Shown: positions 17,859 to 27,279, counted from the first letter of the stretch. The stretch: DNA of 52,894 nucleotides from an uncultured Pelagibacteraceae bacterium (GCA_902518955.1 CABYIR010000007.1:1-52894); one strand, 5' to 3'. Numbers and translations: made by a program. Notes: generated by a model from the letters alone, not told the origin.

Positions 17859-19633
17859 TAAACAAGAACCTTTCCTTCATCGGAAATTTCACTTTTCTCG
17901 GTTTCATCTCCAAGCAGCATTTCACTATGAGACTTGCCCGAAGGAATCATCGGAAAAACATTTTCGTTTTGATCAACAACACAATCAAAAATTACAGGGC
18001 CATCATAATCAATCATTTCTTTTATTGATTTATCTAAATCTTTAGGATCTTCAACTCTTATTCCTTTTGCGCCATATGCCTCAGCTAGTTTTACAAAATC
18101 AGGTAACGAGTCAGTATAACTATGTGAGTACCTCTTATCATGAAGTAGTTCTTGCCATTGACGGACCATTCCCATGTACTGGTTATTAATAATAAATATC
18201 TTTACAGGTAATTTGTGTTGAATTGCTGTGGACATTTCTTGAATGCACATCAGTATCGATGCTTCACCAGCTATATCAATCACAAGCTTTTCCGGATATG
18301 CAACTTGAACACCCAAAGCAGCTGGAAAACCAAATCCCATAGTTCCAAGTCCACCAGAGGTAATCCATCTATTAGGTTTAGAAAATTTATAATGCTGCGC
18401 AGCCCACATTTGATGTTGCCCAACTTCAGTTGTAACAAAAGTATCTTGATCTTTTGTTAATTCATAAAGTCTTTGAATTGCGTACTGTGGCTTAATCGTC
18501 TTCTTGCCTTGATCAAATTTTAAAGAGTCTTTTTTTCTCCATTGATCAATTGTACTCCACCAGTTTTTTATCTCAGCTTTATTTGTTTTGTATACCTTAG
18601 TCTTCCATAACTTAATTGCATCTTCTAATACATGAGCAACATCGCCAATTATTGGAACATCTACATTAACTGTTTTATTTATTGATGACGGATCAATATC
18701 AATGTGTATCTTTTTAGAATTGGGCGAGAATTCATCAACCTTTCCAGTTATTCTATCATCAAATCGTGCTCCAATATTAATCATTAAGTCACATTGATTC
18801 ATTGTCATGTTTGCTTCATATGTTCCATGCATTCCAAGCATTCCAATAAACTGATTATCATCACCTGGAAAAGATCCCAAACCTTGAAGTGTAGATGTAA
18901 TTGGAAATCCAGTAAGTCGCACGAACTCTCTTAATAATTGAACAGCAGCATTTCCAGAATTTATAACGCCTCCCCCTGTGTAAAAAACAGGTTTTTCAGC
19001 TGATGAGATTAATTGTAAAGCATCATCTATTGTATCAATGCTTGCTTTAAGCTTTGGACGATATGACTTGTGTTTAACAGTCTCGGGGCCAATATAGGTA
19101 CCTATTTGAAACTGTATATCTTTTGGAATATCTACTAAGACAGGGCCTGGTCTTCCATTTGAAGCAACATAGAATGCCTCATGAAGTATTCTTGATAAGT
19201 CATTAATATCCTTAACTAGCCAATTATGTTTTGTACATGGCCTTGTGATTCCCACTGTGTCACATTCTTGAAAAGCATCCGTTCCAATTAAATGACTTGG
19301 AACCTGTCCACTTATACAAACTAATGGAATGGAGTCCATTAGTGCATCTGTTAAACCAGTAACAGCATTTGTTACACCAGGGCCTGATGTGACCAACAAG
19401 ACTCCAACCTTACCAGAAGATCTGGCATATCCCTCAGCAGCGTGTGATGCACCTTGTTCATGACGCACTAAGAAATGCCTCATTGGCTTATTATCTTTTG
19501 ATGTTGTCCTTTTTGCGAGCTCATCATATATCGGCAAAACAGCTCCACCTGGATAGCCAAATATTGTATCCACGCCATGGTCTTCAAAAGCTTTTAAAAC
19601 CATCTCAGCACCTGATAATTGAATATTAACCAT
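17858..19633 (-). CDS. ilvB: Acetolactate synthase large (catalytic) subunit
   Basis: A 591-residue thiamine-diphosphate enzyme that makes acetolactate from pyruvate, or acetohydroxybutyrate with 2-oxobutyrate. The catalytic Glu is E59 in RHEQGASHAAEGYARSSG. The C-terminal TPP-binding motif reads DIAGEAS...NNQYMGM instead of the textbook GDGS...N; I recall the same GEAS wording in other alphaproteobacterial enzymes, so it is not taken as a defect. It heads an ilvB-ilvN-ilvC unit with its own promoter at 19658-19686. It is sometimes named ilvI. Confidence 0.96.
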   Translation of the reverse strand: MVNIQLSGAEMVLKAFEDHGVDTIFGYPGGAVLPIYDELAKRTTSKDNKPMRHFLVRHEQGASHAAEGYARSSGKVGVLLVTSGPGVTNAVTGLTDALMDSIPLVCISGQVPSHLIGTDAFQECDTVGITRPCTKHNWLVKDINDLSRILHEAFYVASNGRPGPVLVDIPKDIQFQIGTYIGPETVKHKSYRPKLKASIDTIDDALQLISSAEKPVFYTGGGVINSGNAAVQLLREFVRLTGFPITSTLQGLGSFPGDDNQFIGMLGMHGTYEANMTMNQCDLMINIGARFDDRITGKVDEFSPNSKKIHIDIDPSSINKTVNVDVPIIGDVAHVLEDAIKLWKTKVYKTNKAEIKNWWSTIDQWRKKDSLKFDQGKKTIKPQYAIQRLYELTKDQDTFVTTEVGQHQMWAAQHYKFSKPNRWITSGGLGTMGFGFPAALGVQVAYPEKLVIDIAGEASILMCIQEMSTAIQHKLPVKIFIINNQYMGMVRQWQELLHDKRYSHSYTDSLPDFVKLAEAYGAKGIRVEDPKDLDKSIKEMIDYDGPVIFDCVVDQNENVFPMIPSGKSHSEMLLGDETEKSEISDEGKVLV

Positions 19634-19657
19634 ATTTACCTCTCGATTAAGATGGCT

Positions 19658-19686
19658 TGTGTATGAGTATTTACAACAAATGTCAA
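19658..19686 (-). promoter_or_regulatory. Candidate sigma-70 promoter of the ilvB-ilvN-ilvC unit
   Basis: On the minus strand a perfect -35 TTGACA (19686-19681) is followed after 17 bases by TACACA (19663-19658), a moderate -10. The start point would lie near 19651, leaving a leader of only about 17 bases with the Shine-Dalgarno GAGAGG. That is too short for an attenuator, unlike leuA. Confidence 0.5.
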
Positions 19687-19725
19687 ATAATTATTAATAT
19701 GTGGAAAGTAAATTATATCAATTCT

Positions 19726-20604
19726 TTATAAATATTTCTTAATATCACAATTTTTTGTAATATTATTACCTTTTATCCAAGTAATTTGTCTTTTGATATA
19801 ATTTCTTGTTTTTTGTTTTGCTAAATTTGATGCAGCTAAGAGTGAAATTTCATTATTTAGATATTTAGATATTTCTCTTACTCCAATTGCTTTCATAATA
19901 GATAAATTTGGATCATAATTCATTTCAAGCATTTTCTTTACTTCATCAATACCTCCATTTTCTAACATTTTATCAAATCTGCTTTCACTATTTTTGTAAA
20001 TTTCCGATCTATCAAAATCTTGTATAAATATATCGAATTCCAAGTCTTCTATTACTTTTTTATTTTTTAAATTCCATTCTTCAATCATTTTACCTGTACT
20101 TACAAAAACATTATACGCTCTTTGAATTCTTTGATTGTCATTTAAATTTATTTTAAGGCTGGCATTTTCATTCAACAAGATCTCATAAATAGACTCTAGT
20201 CCTTTTTCTTTCACTTTTTTTTTTGTTTCTTCTTTTATGCTAATAGGTATATCTGGAATCATCGATATTCCATCAATAAGACTTTTTAAATACATTCCTG
20301 TTCCACCAACTATTATCGGCAGCTTATTTTGATCAAAAGATTCTTTGATTTCTTTTTTTATTAATTCTAACCACATAGAAACTGTACAGTTTTGATTACC
20401 TAGAAGAAATCCATATAACTTATGATCAAAGTTCTTTTCATCCTCAATTGAGGGTCTTGAAGTAATTAATCTTAATTCCTTGTAGACTTGAATACTATCA
20501 GCATTAATTATTGTAGAATTGTGTTTTTTAGCAATTTGCATTGCCATTGATGATTTTTCGCTTGCTGTAGGACCGAAAATTACAAGCGCTTTTTTTTTAT
20601 TCAT
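19726..20604 (-). CDS. miaA: tRNA dimethylallyltransferase MiaA, with altered P-loop
   Basis: A 292-residue enzyme that prenylates A37 in tRNAs reading UNN codons. Family blocks are clear: INADSIQVYKEL, GGTGMYLKSLIDG, the NQRIQRAYNVF region, and KTRNYIKRQITWIKGN near the end. The N-terminal P-loop, normally GPTASGKS or GPTASGKT, reads GPTASEKS (11-18): the invariant glycine before the catalytic Lys17 is Glu16 (codon GAA). The block after it (LRLITSRPS for the usual IGTAKPS) is also divergent. It sits between the Do protease gene and the ilv unit, 12 bases after the former. Identity is firm; activity is uncertain. Confidence 0.92.
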   Translation of the reverse strand: MNKKKALVIFGPTASEKSSMAMQIAKKHNSTIINADSIQVYKELRLITSRPSIEDEKNFDHKLYGFLLGNQNCTVSMWLELIKKEIKESFDQNKLPIIVGGTGMYLKSLIDGISMIPDIPISIKEETKKKVKEKGLESIYEILLNENASLKINLNDNQRIQRAYNVFVSTGKMIEEWNLKNKKVIEDLEFDIFIQDFDRSEIYKNSESRFDKMLENGGIDEVKKMLEMNYDPNLSIMKAIGVREISKYLNNEISLLAASNLAKQKTRNYIKRQITWIKGNNITKNCDIKKYL

Positions 20605-20616
20605 TAAATAATTTTT

Positions 20617-22023
20617 TTAATCTAAAGAAAGCTTAGCCCCAATATACTTTCTTGTATTAGGTCCACCGTAAAAAACTATCAATACATTTTCTTTACCGTC
20701 GGCAACTACATCTTTAATTATGGATAAAACATCAGATCCACTTTTTACAGGTCTATTTTGAATTTCAATAATTATATCATCAGGTGAAATGTTTTGCCTT
20801 AATAGAAAAGAGTCTTGGTTTAATTCGGTTATTATCGCTCCTTCAAGCGCCGTAGCTAATTTTAAACTTGACTTATCAGCAGCCGATAATTTTCTTACTT
20901 TTATACCTAATTCTTTTATGAATACACTGTTATCGTTACTTTCTATTGCTGCTAACTCATCCAAACTAGGTTGTTTACCTAAATTAACATTCAGCATCAC
21001 TTCTCTTTCATTTCGCCAAACAAGAACTTTAGCTGAGCGACCAATTTCAGCACCAGCTACAAGTCTTGGAAGAGTTTTTACAGACTCGACTTCTTGGCCA
21101 TTAAACTCAATAATAATATCTCCTTCCTGAATGCCGTCTTTCAGAGCCGGGCTATCAGGAGTTAATCCCTGCACTAATGCACCGTATGTTTTCTTTAATC
21201 CAACACTTTGAGCAATTTCATCAGAGACTTCTTGTATTCTCACCCCTAGCCAAGCGCGCTCAATTTCACCATTAGTTTGCAATTGATCAATTATATTTTT
21301 TGCAAGGTTTGATGGAATTGCAAAACCTATGCCTATTGATCCACCGCTTGGGGATATAATTGCCGTATTAACGCCTATTACATTGCCGTCTAAATCAAAT
21401 AACGGCCCCCCAGAATTTCCTCGATTAATAGATGCATCAGTTTGAATAAAGTTATCATATCTTCCACCAAGCATTCTTCCTCTTGCTGATACAATTCCAG
21501 CTGTGACGGTGCCGCCTAGTCCATAAGGATTTCCTATTGCCATGACCCAGTTGCCTACCTTGGCGCTATCAGAGTCTCCAAAGCTTAGTGATGGTAATCT
21601 TTTTTCTGGTTCAACTTTAAGTAACGCTAAATCTGTTTCTTTATCAGTGGCAATTAGAAGTGCTTCAAGTTTTAGGCCGTCAGTGAATGTCACAGTAATG
21701 TCAGTTGCATTTTCGACTACATGATTGTTTGTAACGATATATCCATCTTCAGATATAACAAACCCCGATCCAAGAGACTGGACAGTTCTTTCTGAGGGTT
21801 GTTGCTGCCTAGGAACATTAAATGGAAAATTAAAAAAATCTTCTAAAGATGGTTGTGGATTCTGACTTGTTTTGACAGTGCCTGTAGTTGAAATATTCAC
21901 TACAGAGGGCGATAGTCTTTCTGCAAGATCAGAAAATGAATTTGGTCCAGTAAAGCTATGAGATGTTTGTACTGTTGAAATAAGCAGAATTATATAAATA
22001 GAAATATTTCGTAACAAATTCAT
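20617..22023 (-). CDS. degP: Periplasmic Do-family serine protease/chaperone
   Basis: A 468-residue HtrA protein with an N-terminal signal sequence (about 1-24, ending SHSF). The trypsin-like triad is His101 (TNNHVVENA), Asp131 (DKETDLALL) and Ser204 (RGNSGGPLFD). Two PDZ domains follow (about 255-345 and 365-460). It degrades or holds misfolded envelope proteins. The gene lies five bases after the DUF2065 gene in the typical alphaproteobacterial hflK-hflC-DUF2065-Do cluster. Whether it should be called DegP, DegQ or MucD cannot be settled by eye. Confidence 0.94.
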   Translation of the reverse strand: MNLLRNISIYIILLISTVQTSHSFTGPNSFSDLAERLSPSVVNISTTGTVKTSQNPQPSLEDFFNFPFNVPRQQQPSERTVQSLGSGFVISEDGYIVTNNHVVENATDITVTFTDGLKLEALLIATDKETDLALLKVEPEKRLPSLSFGDSDSAKVGNWVMAIGNPYGLGGTVTAGIVSARGRMLGGRYDNFIQTDASINRGNSGGPLFDLDGNVIGVNTAIISPSGGSIGIGFAIPSNLAKNIIDQLQTNGEIERAWLGVRIQEVSDEIAQSVGLKKTYGALVQGLTPDSPALKDGIQEGDIIIEFNGQEVESVKTLPRLVAGAEIGRSAKVLVWRNEREVMLNVNLGKQPSLDELAAIESNDNSVFIKELGIKVRKLSAADKSSLKLATALEGAIITELNQDSFLLRQNISPDDIIIEIQNRPVKSGSDVLSIIKDVVADGKENVLIVFYGGPNTRKYIGAKLSLD

Positions 22024-22028
22024 GGTAT

Positions 22029-22217
22029 CTATTCTTTAACTACCCAAATTATTATTAAACCAACTACCGCAGAGATAATTCCCGTCCATCTAAGAGTTTC
22101 ATTTGAGGAATTTAACATTTTACCAATCATTGATTTCATTGTATTTGGAAATATGGCATAAAGAAGTCCCTCAATAATCAAAAACAGCCCAAAAGCAGTG
22201 ATCAGAGTACTAATCAT
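22029..22217 (-). CDS. DUF2065 (YjeT-like) small membrane protein
   Basis: A 62-residue protein with two hydrophobic helices (about 1-22 and 42-60) separated by a polar stretch, with the family wording GLFLIIEGLLYAIFPNTMKSM and the end VVGLIIIWVV. DUF2065 genes lie next to hflC in many Proteobacteria, as here (five bases downstream). Its function is not known. Confidence 0.85.
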   Translation of the reverse strand: MISTLITAFGLFLIIEGLLYAIFPNTMKSMIGKMLNSSNETLRWTGIISAVVGLIIIWVVKE

Positions 22218-22222
22218 GATTT

Positions 22223-23110
22223 TTAGTTTTGGGAATTCTCCATAATCGAAGAAGCATCTGGATCAGCAAAATATTTAAAGAACTCACTATCAGGAGATAA
22301 AATCATTGTTGTATCAGAGTTTTGAAGACCCTCAGCATAGGCTTGCATAGCCCTATAAAAAGCAAAAAACTCTGGATCTGTATCGAATGCCTCTGCAAAT
22401 ACTCTATTTGCTTCACCGTCACCTTCTCCTCTAATTATATTTGCTTTCTTTTCTGCTTGAGATTTTATGATTGTAACATCTTTATCAGCCGTTGACCTAA
22501 TTCTCTGAGCTATTTCAGCACCTTGGGCACGAAACTCTTTTGCTTCTCGTTCTCTCTCAGTTTGCATTCTTCTAAATATTGCTTCACTGTTTGCCTCGGG
22601 AAGATCAGCTCTCTTAATTCTCACATCAACGATAGAAATACCAAAGTCATTAACTTCAGTCTCGACTAACGCTGTAATTTCTTTCATTAAATTAGCCCTG
22701 TCTTCTGATAAAACTGCTGCCAAAGGTCTTTCACCGAGAACACTTCTAATTCTAGAGTTTACAATTGCCGATATTCTTGAACGAGCAACATTCTCATTTC
22801 CGAGAGTTTTATAAAAGTCTAAAACATCAATAATCTTGAATTTAACATATGCATCAACAATTAGCCTTTTTTGATCTGATGCAATTACTTCAGCTGGAGG
22901 AGCATCAATATCTAGTATTCGATTATCAATAAAAACGACATTCTGAACAAATGGTACTTTAAAGTTAAGTCCAGGTTCCATTATAACTCTCTTCGGATCA
23001 CCAAATTGTAGAACGATAGCATTTTTAATTTCAAAGACCGTAAAAATACTTAAATACCCTACGAAGGCAATGAGGCCGATTATAATCAATGATATTCTTG
23101 ATGCTTTCAT
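22223..23110 (-). CDS. hflC: HflC, FtsH-modulating band-7 protein
   Basis: A 295-residue SPFH/band-7 protein with one N-terminal membrane helix (about 7-27), the SPFH domain (VLQFGDPKRVIMEPGLNFKVPF onward), and a C-terminal coiled region rich in Glu/Arg (RRMQTEREREAKEFRAQGAE). With HflK it forms a large periplasmic-facing assembly around the FtsH protease. It starts four bases after hflK. Confidence 0.96.
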   Translation of the reverse strand: MKASRISLIIIGLIAFVGYLSIFTVFEIKNAIVLQFGDPKRVIMEPGLNFKVPFVQNVVFIDNRILDIDAPPAEVIASDQKRLIVDAYVKFKIIDVLDFYKTLGNENVARSRISAIVNSRIRSVLGERPLAAVLSEDRANLMKEITALVETEVNDFGISIVDVRIKRADLPEANSEAIFRRMQTEREREAKEFRAQGAEIAQRIRSTADKDVTIIKSQAEKKANIIRGEGDGEANRVFAEAFDTDPEFFAFYRAMQAYAEGLQNSDTTMILSPDSEFFKYFADPDASSIMENSQN

Positions 23111-23114
23111 AATA

Positions 23115-24179
23115 CTATTGCTGACCTTTCTTTTTTAATTCAGGCAAAGGTAAATATGGAACAACAGAGTCACCAGCTTTATCTATTATAACTTTATCCA
23201 TGTCTGAAAAAACATCTTCCATCGTTTCATAGAAAATTCTTTGTTTTGTAACGAATGGGGCTTTTGCAAATTCTGATTGAATAGCTAAAAACCTTGAGGC
23301 TTTACCTTCACTGTCTGCAATCACTTTCTGTTTATAACCTTCAGCTTGTTGTAAAATTTGCTCTGCTTCACCTCTTGCTCTTGGAATTATATCATTTGCG
23401 TAAGCTTCAGCTTCATTTCTTTGTCTCTCTAAATCTGCTCGTGCGGCTTGTACATCTCTAAATGCATCGATCACTTGTGATGGGGGATCGGCTTTTTGAG
23501 TTTGAACTTGGGTGATTGTAATACCTGCTTGATAGTCATCAAGTATTTGTTGAATTAAAATACTAGTTTTCCTTTCGATGTCAGTTCTACCCTCAGTTAA
23601 AATTGATTGAATAGCTCCTTGACCAATCACTTCTCTCATTGCAGTTTCAGCTGCACTTTTAATTGTTTGCTCAGGATCCTGTATATTGAATAAGAAGTCA
23701 CCAGCATCTTTAATAAACCAAAATACAGAATAATCGATATCCACAATATTTTCGTCTCCCGTTAACATTAGGCTTTCTTCAACAACATCTCTAATGGCGG
23801 TAACACGACTATCAGGGCTTTGACGATATCCAATATCAACTCTATTAATTTTAGTTACTTTTGGAGTAAACACGCGCTCGATAGGATAAGGTAAATGATA
23901 GTTTAGTCCCGGTTGGGTAGTTTTTGTAAACTTACCAAATTGTAATACAACTCCTTGCTCATCAGGAAGAACACGATAAAAACCACTTCCTAACCATATA
24001 AGAAGCAAAATGATTAAAATAAATAGAGGGCCAAATTTTCCAAAGAAAGAACCTGGCAAGAAACGTTTCATTTTATTTTGGGCGTCACGAATAACTTGAT
24101 CAATGTTTGGACCTGAGCCACCACCGTTATTACCAGGAGATCCCCAAGGATTATTGTTGTTGTTATCTGACCAAGACAT
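23115..24179 (-). CDS. hflK: HflK, FtsH-modulating band-7 protein
   Basis: A 354-residue partner of HflC. The cytoplasmic N-terminus is rich in Asn and Gly (residues 4-25) and carries the DQVIRDAQNKMKRFLPG motif. One membrane helix (about 50-66) is followed by the SPFH domain and a long coiled-coil tail. It is the first gene of its cluster and is divergent from mrp, with a 115-base AT-rich promoter region between them. Confidence 0.96.
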   Translation of the reverse strand: MSWSDNNNNNPWGSPGNNGGGSGPNIDQVIRDAQNKMKRFLPGSFFGKFGPLFILIILLLIWLGSGFYRVLPDEQGVVLQFGKFTKTTQPGLNYHLPYPIERVFTPKVTKINRVDIGYRQSPDSRVTAIRDVVEESLMLTGDENIVDIDYSVFWFIKDAGDFLFNIQDPEQTIKSAAETAMREVIGQGAIQSILTEGRTDIERKTSILIQQILDDYQAGITITQVQTQKADPPSQVIDAFRDVQAARADLERQRNEAEAYANDIIPRARGEAEQILQQAEGYKQKVIADSEGKASRFLAIQSEFAKAPFVTKQRIFYETMEDVFSDMDKVIIDKAGDSVVPYLPLPELKKKGQQ

Positions 24180-24294
24180 CTAATATGAAACTCTTTTTTT
24201 AAATATATATTTCAAACTACTATAAAAACAACTAAGTTTGTGTTTATACTATATGTTATATTGTTATTAATAAGACAATTACAACCACCAAAAT

Positions 24295-25395
24295 ATGGCA
24301 GAAACACTAGAAAATAAGGTATTACATGCACTAGGTCAAGTAATAGACCATGATTCTGACCAAAACATCGTTTCTCTAGGATTAGTTAAAGATATTACAA
24401 CTGAAGAAGGTAAGGTTAGTTGTGTTTTAGAGTTCAATGAAATTGATCAAAAGAAAAATGAAAAAATATTTGAAGATTCAAAAAAAGCTATAAATGAAAT
24501 TCCGGGTGTAACTAAAATAAACATAGTTACCACATATCATAAAAAGAATAATGAAGACAATGATGACGATACATCAATCAGTAGTGAACTAGAGCAGCCT
24601 CACCCTGAGAGCATTGGTACATCAAAAATAAAATACATTATTGCTGTATCTTCTGCAAAAGGAGGTGTTGGAAAATCAACTATATCTGTAAATCTTGCTT
24701 CTGCATTCAAACATATTGGATTAAAAGTTTGTCTACTAGATGCGGATATTTATGGTCCATCACTTCCAAAAATGATTGGATCAAAAGATAAGCCAGAGTC
24801 TGATGGTAAAAAAATTGAAACTATTAAAAAATTTGGCCTCTCAACAATGTCTATGGGCTATATGGTTAATGATGAAAACCCAATAATTTGGCGTGGGCTC
24901 ATGGTCATGAAAGCTATTAATGAAATGATAGAAAAAGTAAACTGGGGAGAAGCAGATATTATGATCATTGATATGCCCCCAGGCACGGGTGATGTTCAAT
25001 TGACCTTAACTCAAAAATTAAAGTTAACTGGAAGTGTTTTAGTTTCTACTCCACAAGACATAGCACTAATAGATGTTGTTAGAGGATTGAAAATGTTTGA
25101 AAAAACAAATGTTCCTATTTATGGCATTATAGAAAATATGAGTTATTTCGTTGCTCCAGATACTGGAAAAGAATATCAACTTTATGGTGAGAGTAAAACA
25201 GAAACAATTGTAGAAAAATATGACTATGAACTGCTTGCAAAAATTCCTCATGACCCTTTATTAATGGAACAGTGTGAAAAAGGTCATCCATTAACAGACT
25301 TATTCCCTGAACATAAAGTAAGTAAGATGTTTATTGAAATGGCTGAAGATATATTAAAGAAAATTAAACTAAATAAATTATCAGAAACTACTTAA
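24295..25395 (+). CDS. apbC: Mrp/ApbC-type P-loop iron-sulfur carrier protein
   Basis: A 366-residue protein: an N-terminal MIP18/DUF59 domain (about 5-85), an acidic linker ([10 protein letters not shown]), and a Mrp/NBP35 ATPase domain. The deviant Walker A is [11 protein letters not shown] (119-129). Members help assemble or transfer Fe-S clusters. The CxxC that binds the cluster in many homologues is absent; the region reads [14 protein letters not shown], a form I recall from other alphaproteobacterial Mrp proteins. It overlaps the convergent thyX gene by eight bases. Confidence 0.92.
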   Translation: MAETLENKVLHALGQVIDHDSDQNIVSLGLVKDITTEEGKVSCVLEFNEIDQKKNEKIFEDSKKAINEIPGVTKINIVTTYHKKNNEDNDDDTSISSELEQPHPESIGTSKIKYIIAVSSAKGGVGKSTISVNLASAFKHIGLKVCLLDADIYGPSLPKMIGSKDKPESDGKKIETIKKFGLSTMSMGYMVNDENPIIWRGLMVMKAINEMIEKVNWGEADIMIIDMPPGTGDVQLTLTQKLKLTGSVLVSTPQDIALIDVVRGLKMFEKTNVPIYGIIENMSYFVAPDTGKEYQLYGESKTETIVEKYDYELLAKIPHDPLLMEQCEKGHPLTDLFPEHKVSKMFIEMAEDILKKIKLNKLSETT

Positions 25396-26323
25396 GATCA
25401 AATTTTTTCTGAAGTTCTGACCATTCGCGTTTTGAAATGCCTTCGTCTTCAAATGACGCCTTTTCACCTTTTAATAATTTTTTTATAAGGCTAATCTCTT
25501 TTGCTGAAACTTCAGTACCCCCTATGCGATAATCTTCAAAAGCATCAGCTGCAATCGGTACCCACTTTTTTACAATATCCATCATAATATCAGCATATAC
25601 TCTTATTTCATACTGAGCATGCGCATCTGCTCGCAAAGCTAGAAAATGGAGTAAGTTGTTCAAATCGATTTTCCAATACCATTGTGTATAGGTGTTTAAT
25701 GTCAAATTCATTCTAGCGAGCTCTCTTGCGACACCTGGTTTACTAGAATCAATCGATTCACCGTTAGGATTTTCATTCAATAGTGTTTCATAGTTTGCAT
25801 ATGTTTGCTCAGCATCTTTCTTAAGTATTGATATCACTTCAGCTGCCTCATCACTTGATAAAACTTCTCCTCTTCCCTGATTATTTATCGTTGATTGAGC
25901 TGCAACATTTTCCATGGATGGAATATAAAATTCTTTATCTAAAATTGAATATCGAGCTGAATATTCATTTACATTTGCCGTTCTATGCCTAATCCATTGA
26001 CGAGCAATAAAGATGGGAAGCTTGATATGAAATTTTATTTCGCACATCTCAAAAGGGGTTGAGTGCCTGTGTCTCATCAAATATTTTATTAAGCCTTTAT
26101 CATTTGATATTTTCTTCGTTCCCTTTCCGTATGACACTCTTGCAGATTGAACTATTGCAGAATCATCACCCATATAATCAATCACTCTTACGAAACCATG
26201 GTCAAGAACTTCGAATGGCTGATATAGAATATTTTCTAATTCGGGAACAGTTGACCTTAATGTTTCAGACTTTGAACTTCTCAGCTCTTCTATTTCAGAA
26301 AGTTGATCTTTATTTACAGCCAT
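25388..26323 (-). CDS. thyX: Flavin-dependent thymidylate synthase ThyX
   Basis: A 311-residue FAD/NADPH enzyme that methylates dUMP using methylene-tetrahydrofolate. The ThyX signature [13 protein letters not shown] is at 112-124, and HRHSTPFEM at 86-94. The C-terminal [18 protein letters not shown] block holds further substrate-binding residues. A lineage with ThyX usually lacks ThyA, which cannot be checked here. It is transcribed away from the adjacent ssrA. Confidence 0.96.
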   Translation of the reverse strand: MAVNKDQLSEIEELRSSKSETLRSTVPELENILYQPFEVLDHGFVRVIDYMGDDSAIVQSARVSYGKGTKKISNDKGLIKYLMRHRHSTPFEMCEIKFHIKLPIFIARQWIRHRTANVNEYSARYSILDKEFYIPSMENVAAQSTINNQGRGEVLSSDEAAEVISILKKDAEQTYANYETLLNENPNGESIDSSKPGVARELARMNLTLNTYTQWYWKIDLNNLLHFLALRADAHAQYEIRVYADIMMDIVKKWVPIAADAFEDYRIGGTEVSAKEISLIKKLLKGEKASFEDEGISKREWSELQKKFDLK

Positions 26324-26575
26324 TTATGAATCATGAGTTAAAACAACACTATATAATTAATATATTCTTTAAAAAGATAGATTTACAATCTATATTGAAA
26401 TTGCTGGGGATATCCTCAGCTATTGGGATAAACGACTTGTGTAATACCCATTACGGACCCGGGGGCGGTACCCGGCACCTCCACCATAATATGGGGGTGA
26501 TATAGGATCGACGGATGTTTAAAGACTGGTTTTTCTCACGGCATTGTACCGCCGTTATCGGGCTAATTTATAAAT

Positions 26576-26605
26576 GCTAACAATAAAGTAGCACTCGCTG
26601 CTTAA
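26576..26605 (+). other. tmRNA tag-peptide frame (ANNKVALAA)
   Basis: Nine codons, GCT to GCT (26576-26602), then TAA (26603-26605), encode A-N-N-K-V-A-L-A-A. The ending ALAA matches the standard C-terminal degron read by ClpXP, and the Ala resume codon and AN start fit tag conventions. The tag is shorter than the usual 10-15 residues. The resume codon is inferred from the reading frame, not from a known set-point motif. Confidence 0.75.
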
Positions 26606-26642
26606 GTTTACTTAAGCTAGCGCGGTTCGGGAGGCACCGGGC

Positions 26643-26660
26643 AACAGAAGTCTCCCACTT
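26643..26660 (+). repeat. Direct repeat copy 1 (end of ssrA)
   Basis: The 18-mer AACAGAAGTCTCCCACTT, part of the last stem of the tmRNA coding piece, recurs at 27416-27433 with one change (C to T). The GGCAACAGAAG part is a conserved tmRNA segment. Confidence 0.7.
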
Positions 26661-26676
26661 CATAATACACTCTGAC

Positions 26677-27279
26677 TTACTTTGTATAATTTGAAAAATA
26701 TTTTTCCCAGATTATTTTTACTTTCTCATTATCTTGGTTAAGTTTGCCTGTAGATTTTCCACTACCCGAATATTTAATATTAAAAAGATTACCAGGAAAG
26801 ACAATATGTTGGTCTCCGTCTGGTATGCCATTTTTACAAACAAAATAAAAAGATCTCATATCAATTCTTTTCTCGCCTTCATACGCTTTCCAGCAATTGA
26901 TTTTTTCTCCTGAACCCCAGTCTACCCACTGTCTGCAATACTTATCATTTTCAAAAGTAACAGTACCAATTGTCCAATCTTGCTTTCCCTTAGAATGTTC
27001 CTTCGGCATCCACCCGACAGTATTTTTATTTGAAGGATAGTAAATAGCATAAGTCCCCCATCTATCAACTGACACGAGTGTATTTCCTGTCAGTAGGTCG
27101 TCAAGATCTTCAGTAGATAAGTTATCTTTATCATTTTTAAAATTAACATCGACGCCTTTTTCTGGTTTACATTTTGTCCACAATTTAGTTTTCTCTGCTT
27201 TTTTTTCATTAATTTCAGAGATTGAATAAGTTGGAAAAAAGAAAAGAGTGAGAAGAAGAATACCTAAAAATTTTTTCAT
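26677..27279 (-). CDS. Secreted protein of unknown function with four cysteines (DUF995-like pattern)
   Basis: A 200-residue protein with a signal peptide (about 1-21: MKKF, hydrophobic core, then SEINEKK). The mature part has Cys at 37, 115, 129 and 148, allowing two disulphides. The pattern LTGNTLVS...YYPSNKNTVGW...DWTIGTVTFENDKYCRQW...NCWK resembles DUF995 and similar lipocalin-like envelope proteins, but I cannot confirm the family. It is convergent with ssrA, ending 17 bases after the repeat at 26660, and lies alone inside the segment bounded by the two tmRNA-derived repeats, which suggests it may have arrived by insertion. Confidence 0.7.
   Translation of the reverse strand: MKKFLGILLLTLFFFPTYSISEINEKKAEKTKLWTKCKPEKGVDVNFKNDKDNLSTEDLDDLLTGNTLVSVDRWGTYAIYYPSNKNTVGWMPKEHSKGKQDWTIGTVTFENDKYCRQWVDWGSGEKINCWKAYEGEKRIDMRSFYFVCKNGIPDGDQHIVFPGNLFNIKYSGSGKSTGKLNQDNEKVKIIWEKYFSNYTK

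Larger units (their letters stand above)
26400..26660 (+). ncRNA. ssrA: Permuted two-piece tmRNA (ssrA)
   Basis: The tRNA-like 3' piece comes first: a hairpin (26403-26420), then the T-arm GGACCCGGGGGCGGTACCCG and acceptor strand CACCTCC plus ACCA, ending at 26486. After only six bases (TAATAT) the 5' piece begins at about 26493 with GGGGGTG, followed by GATCGACGG, the tmRNA counterpart of GATTCGACGG. GGGGGTG pairs with CACCTCC, including a G-U at the third pair, the alanyl-tRNA synthetase identity element. The mRNA-like region and a closing stem GGGAG/CTCCC (to about 26655) follow. This circular permutation is characteristic of alphaproteobacteria. tmRNA rescues stalled ribosomes with SmpB. 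The outer ends are approximate. Confidence 0.9.

Noticed and set aside
17858-19633. IlvB as catalytically impaired because GDGS reads GEAS
   Set aside because: I recall the same wording in other alphaproteobacterial acetolactate synthases, so it looks like a class-wide variant.
24295-25395. Mrp as defective for lack of the CxxC cluster motif
   Set aside because: The APDTG form at this site is common in alphaproteobacterial Mrp proteins as far as I remember, so it is not special to this genome.
26059-26505. A 148-codon forward frame across the start of thyX and ssrA
   Set aside because: It is antisense to thyX and runs into the tmRNA acceptor stem; it has no protein family features and is explained by chance openness.
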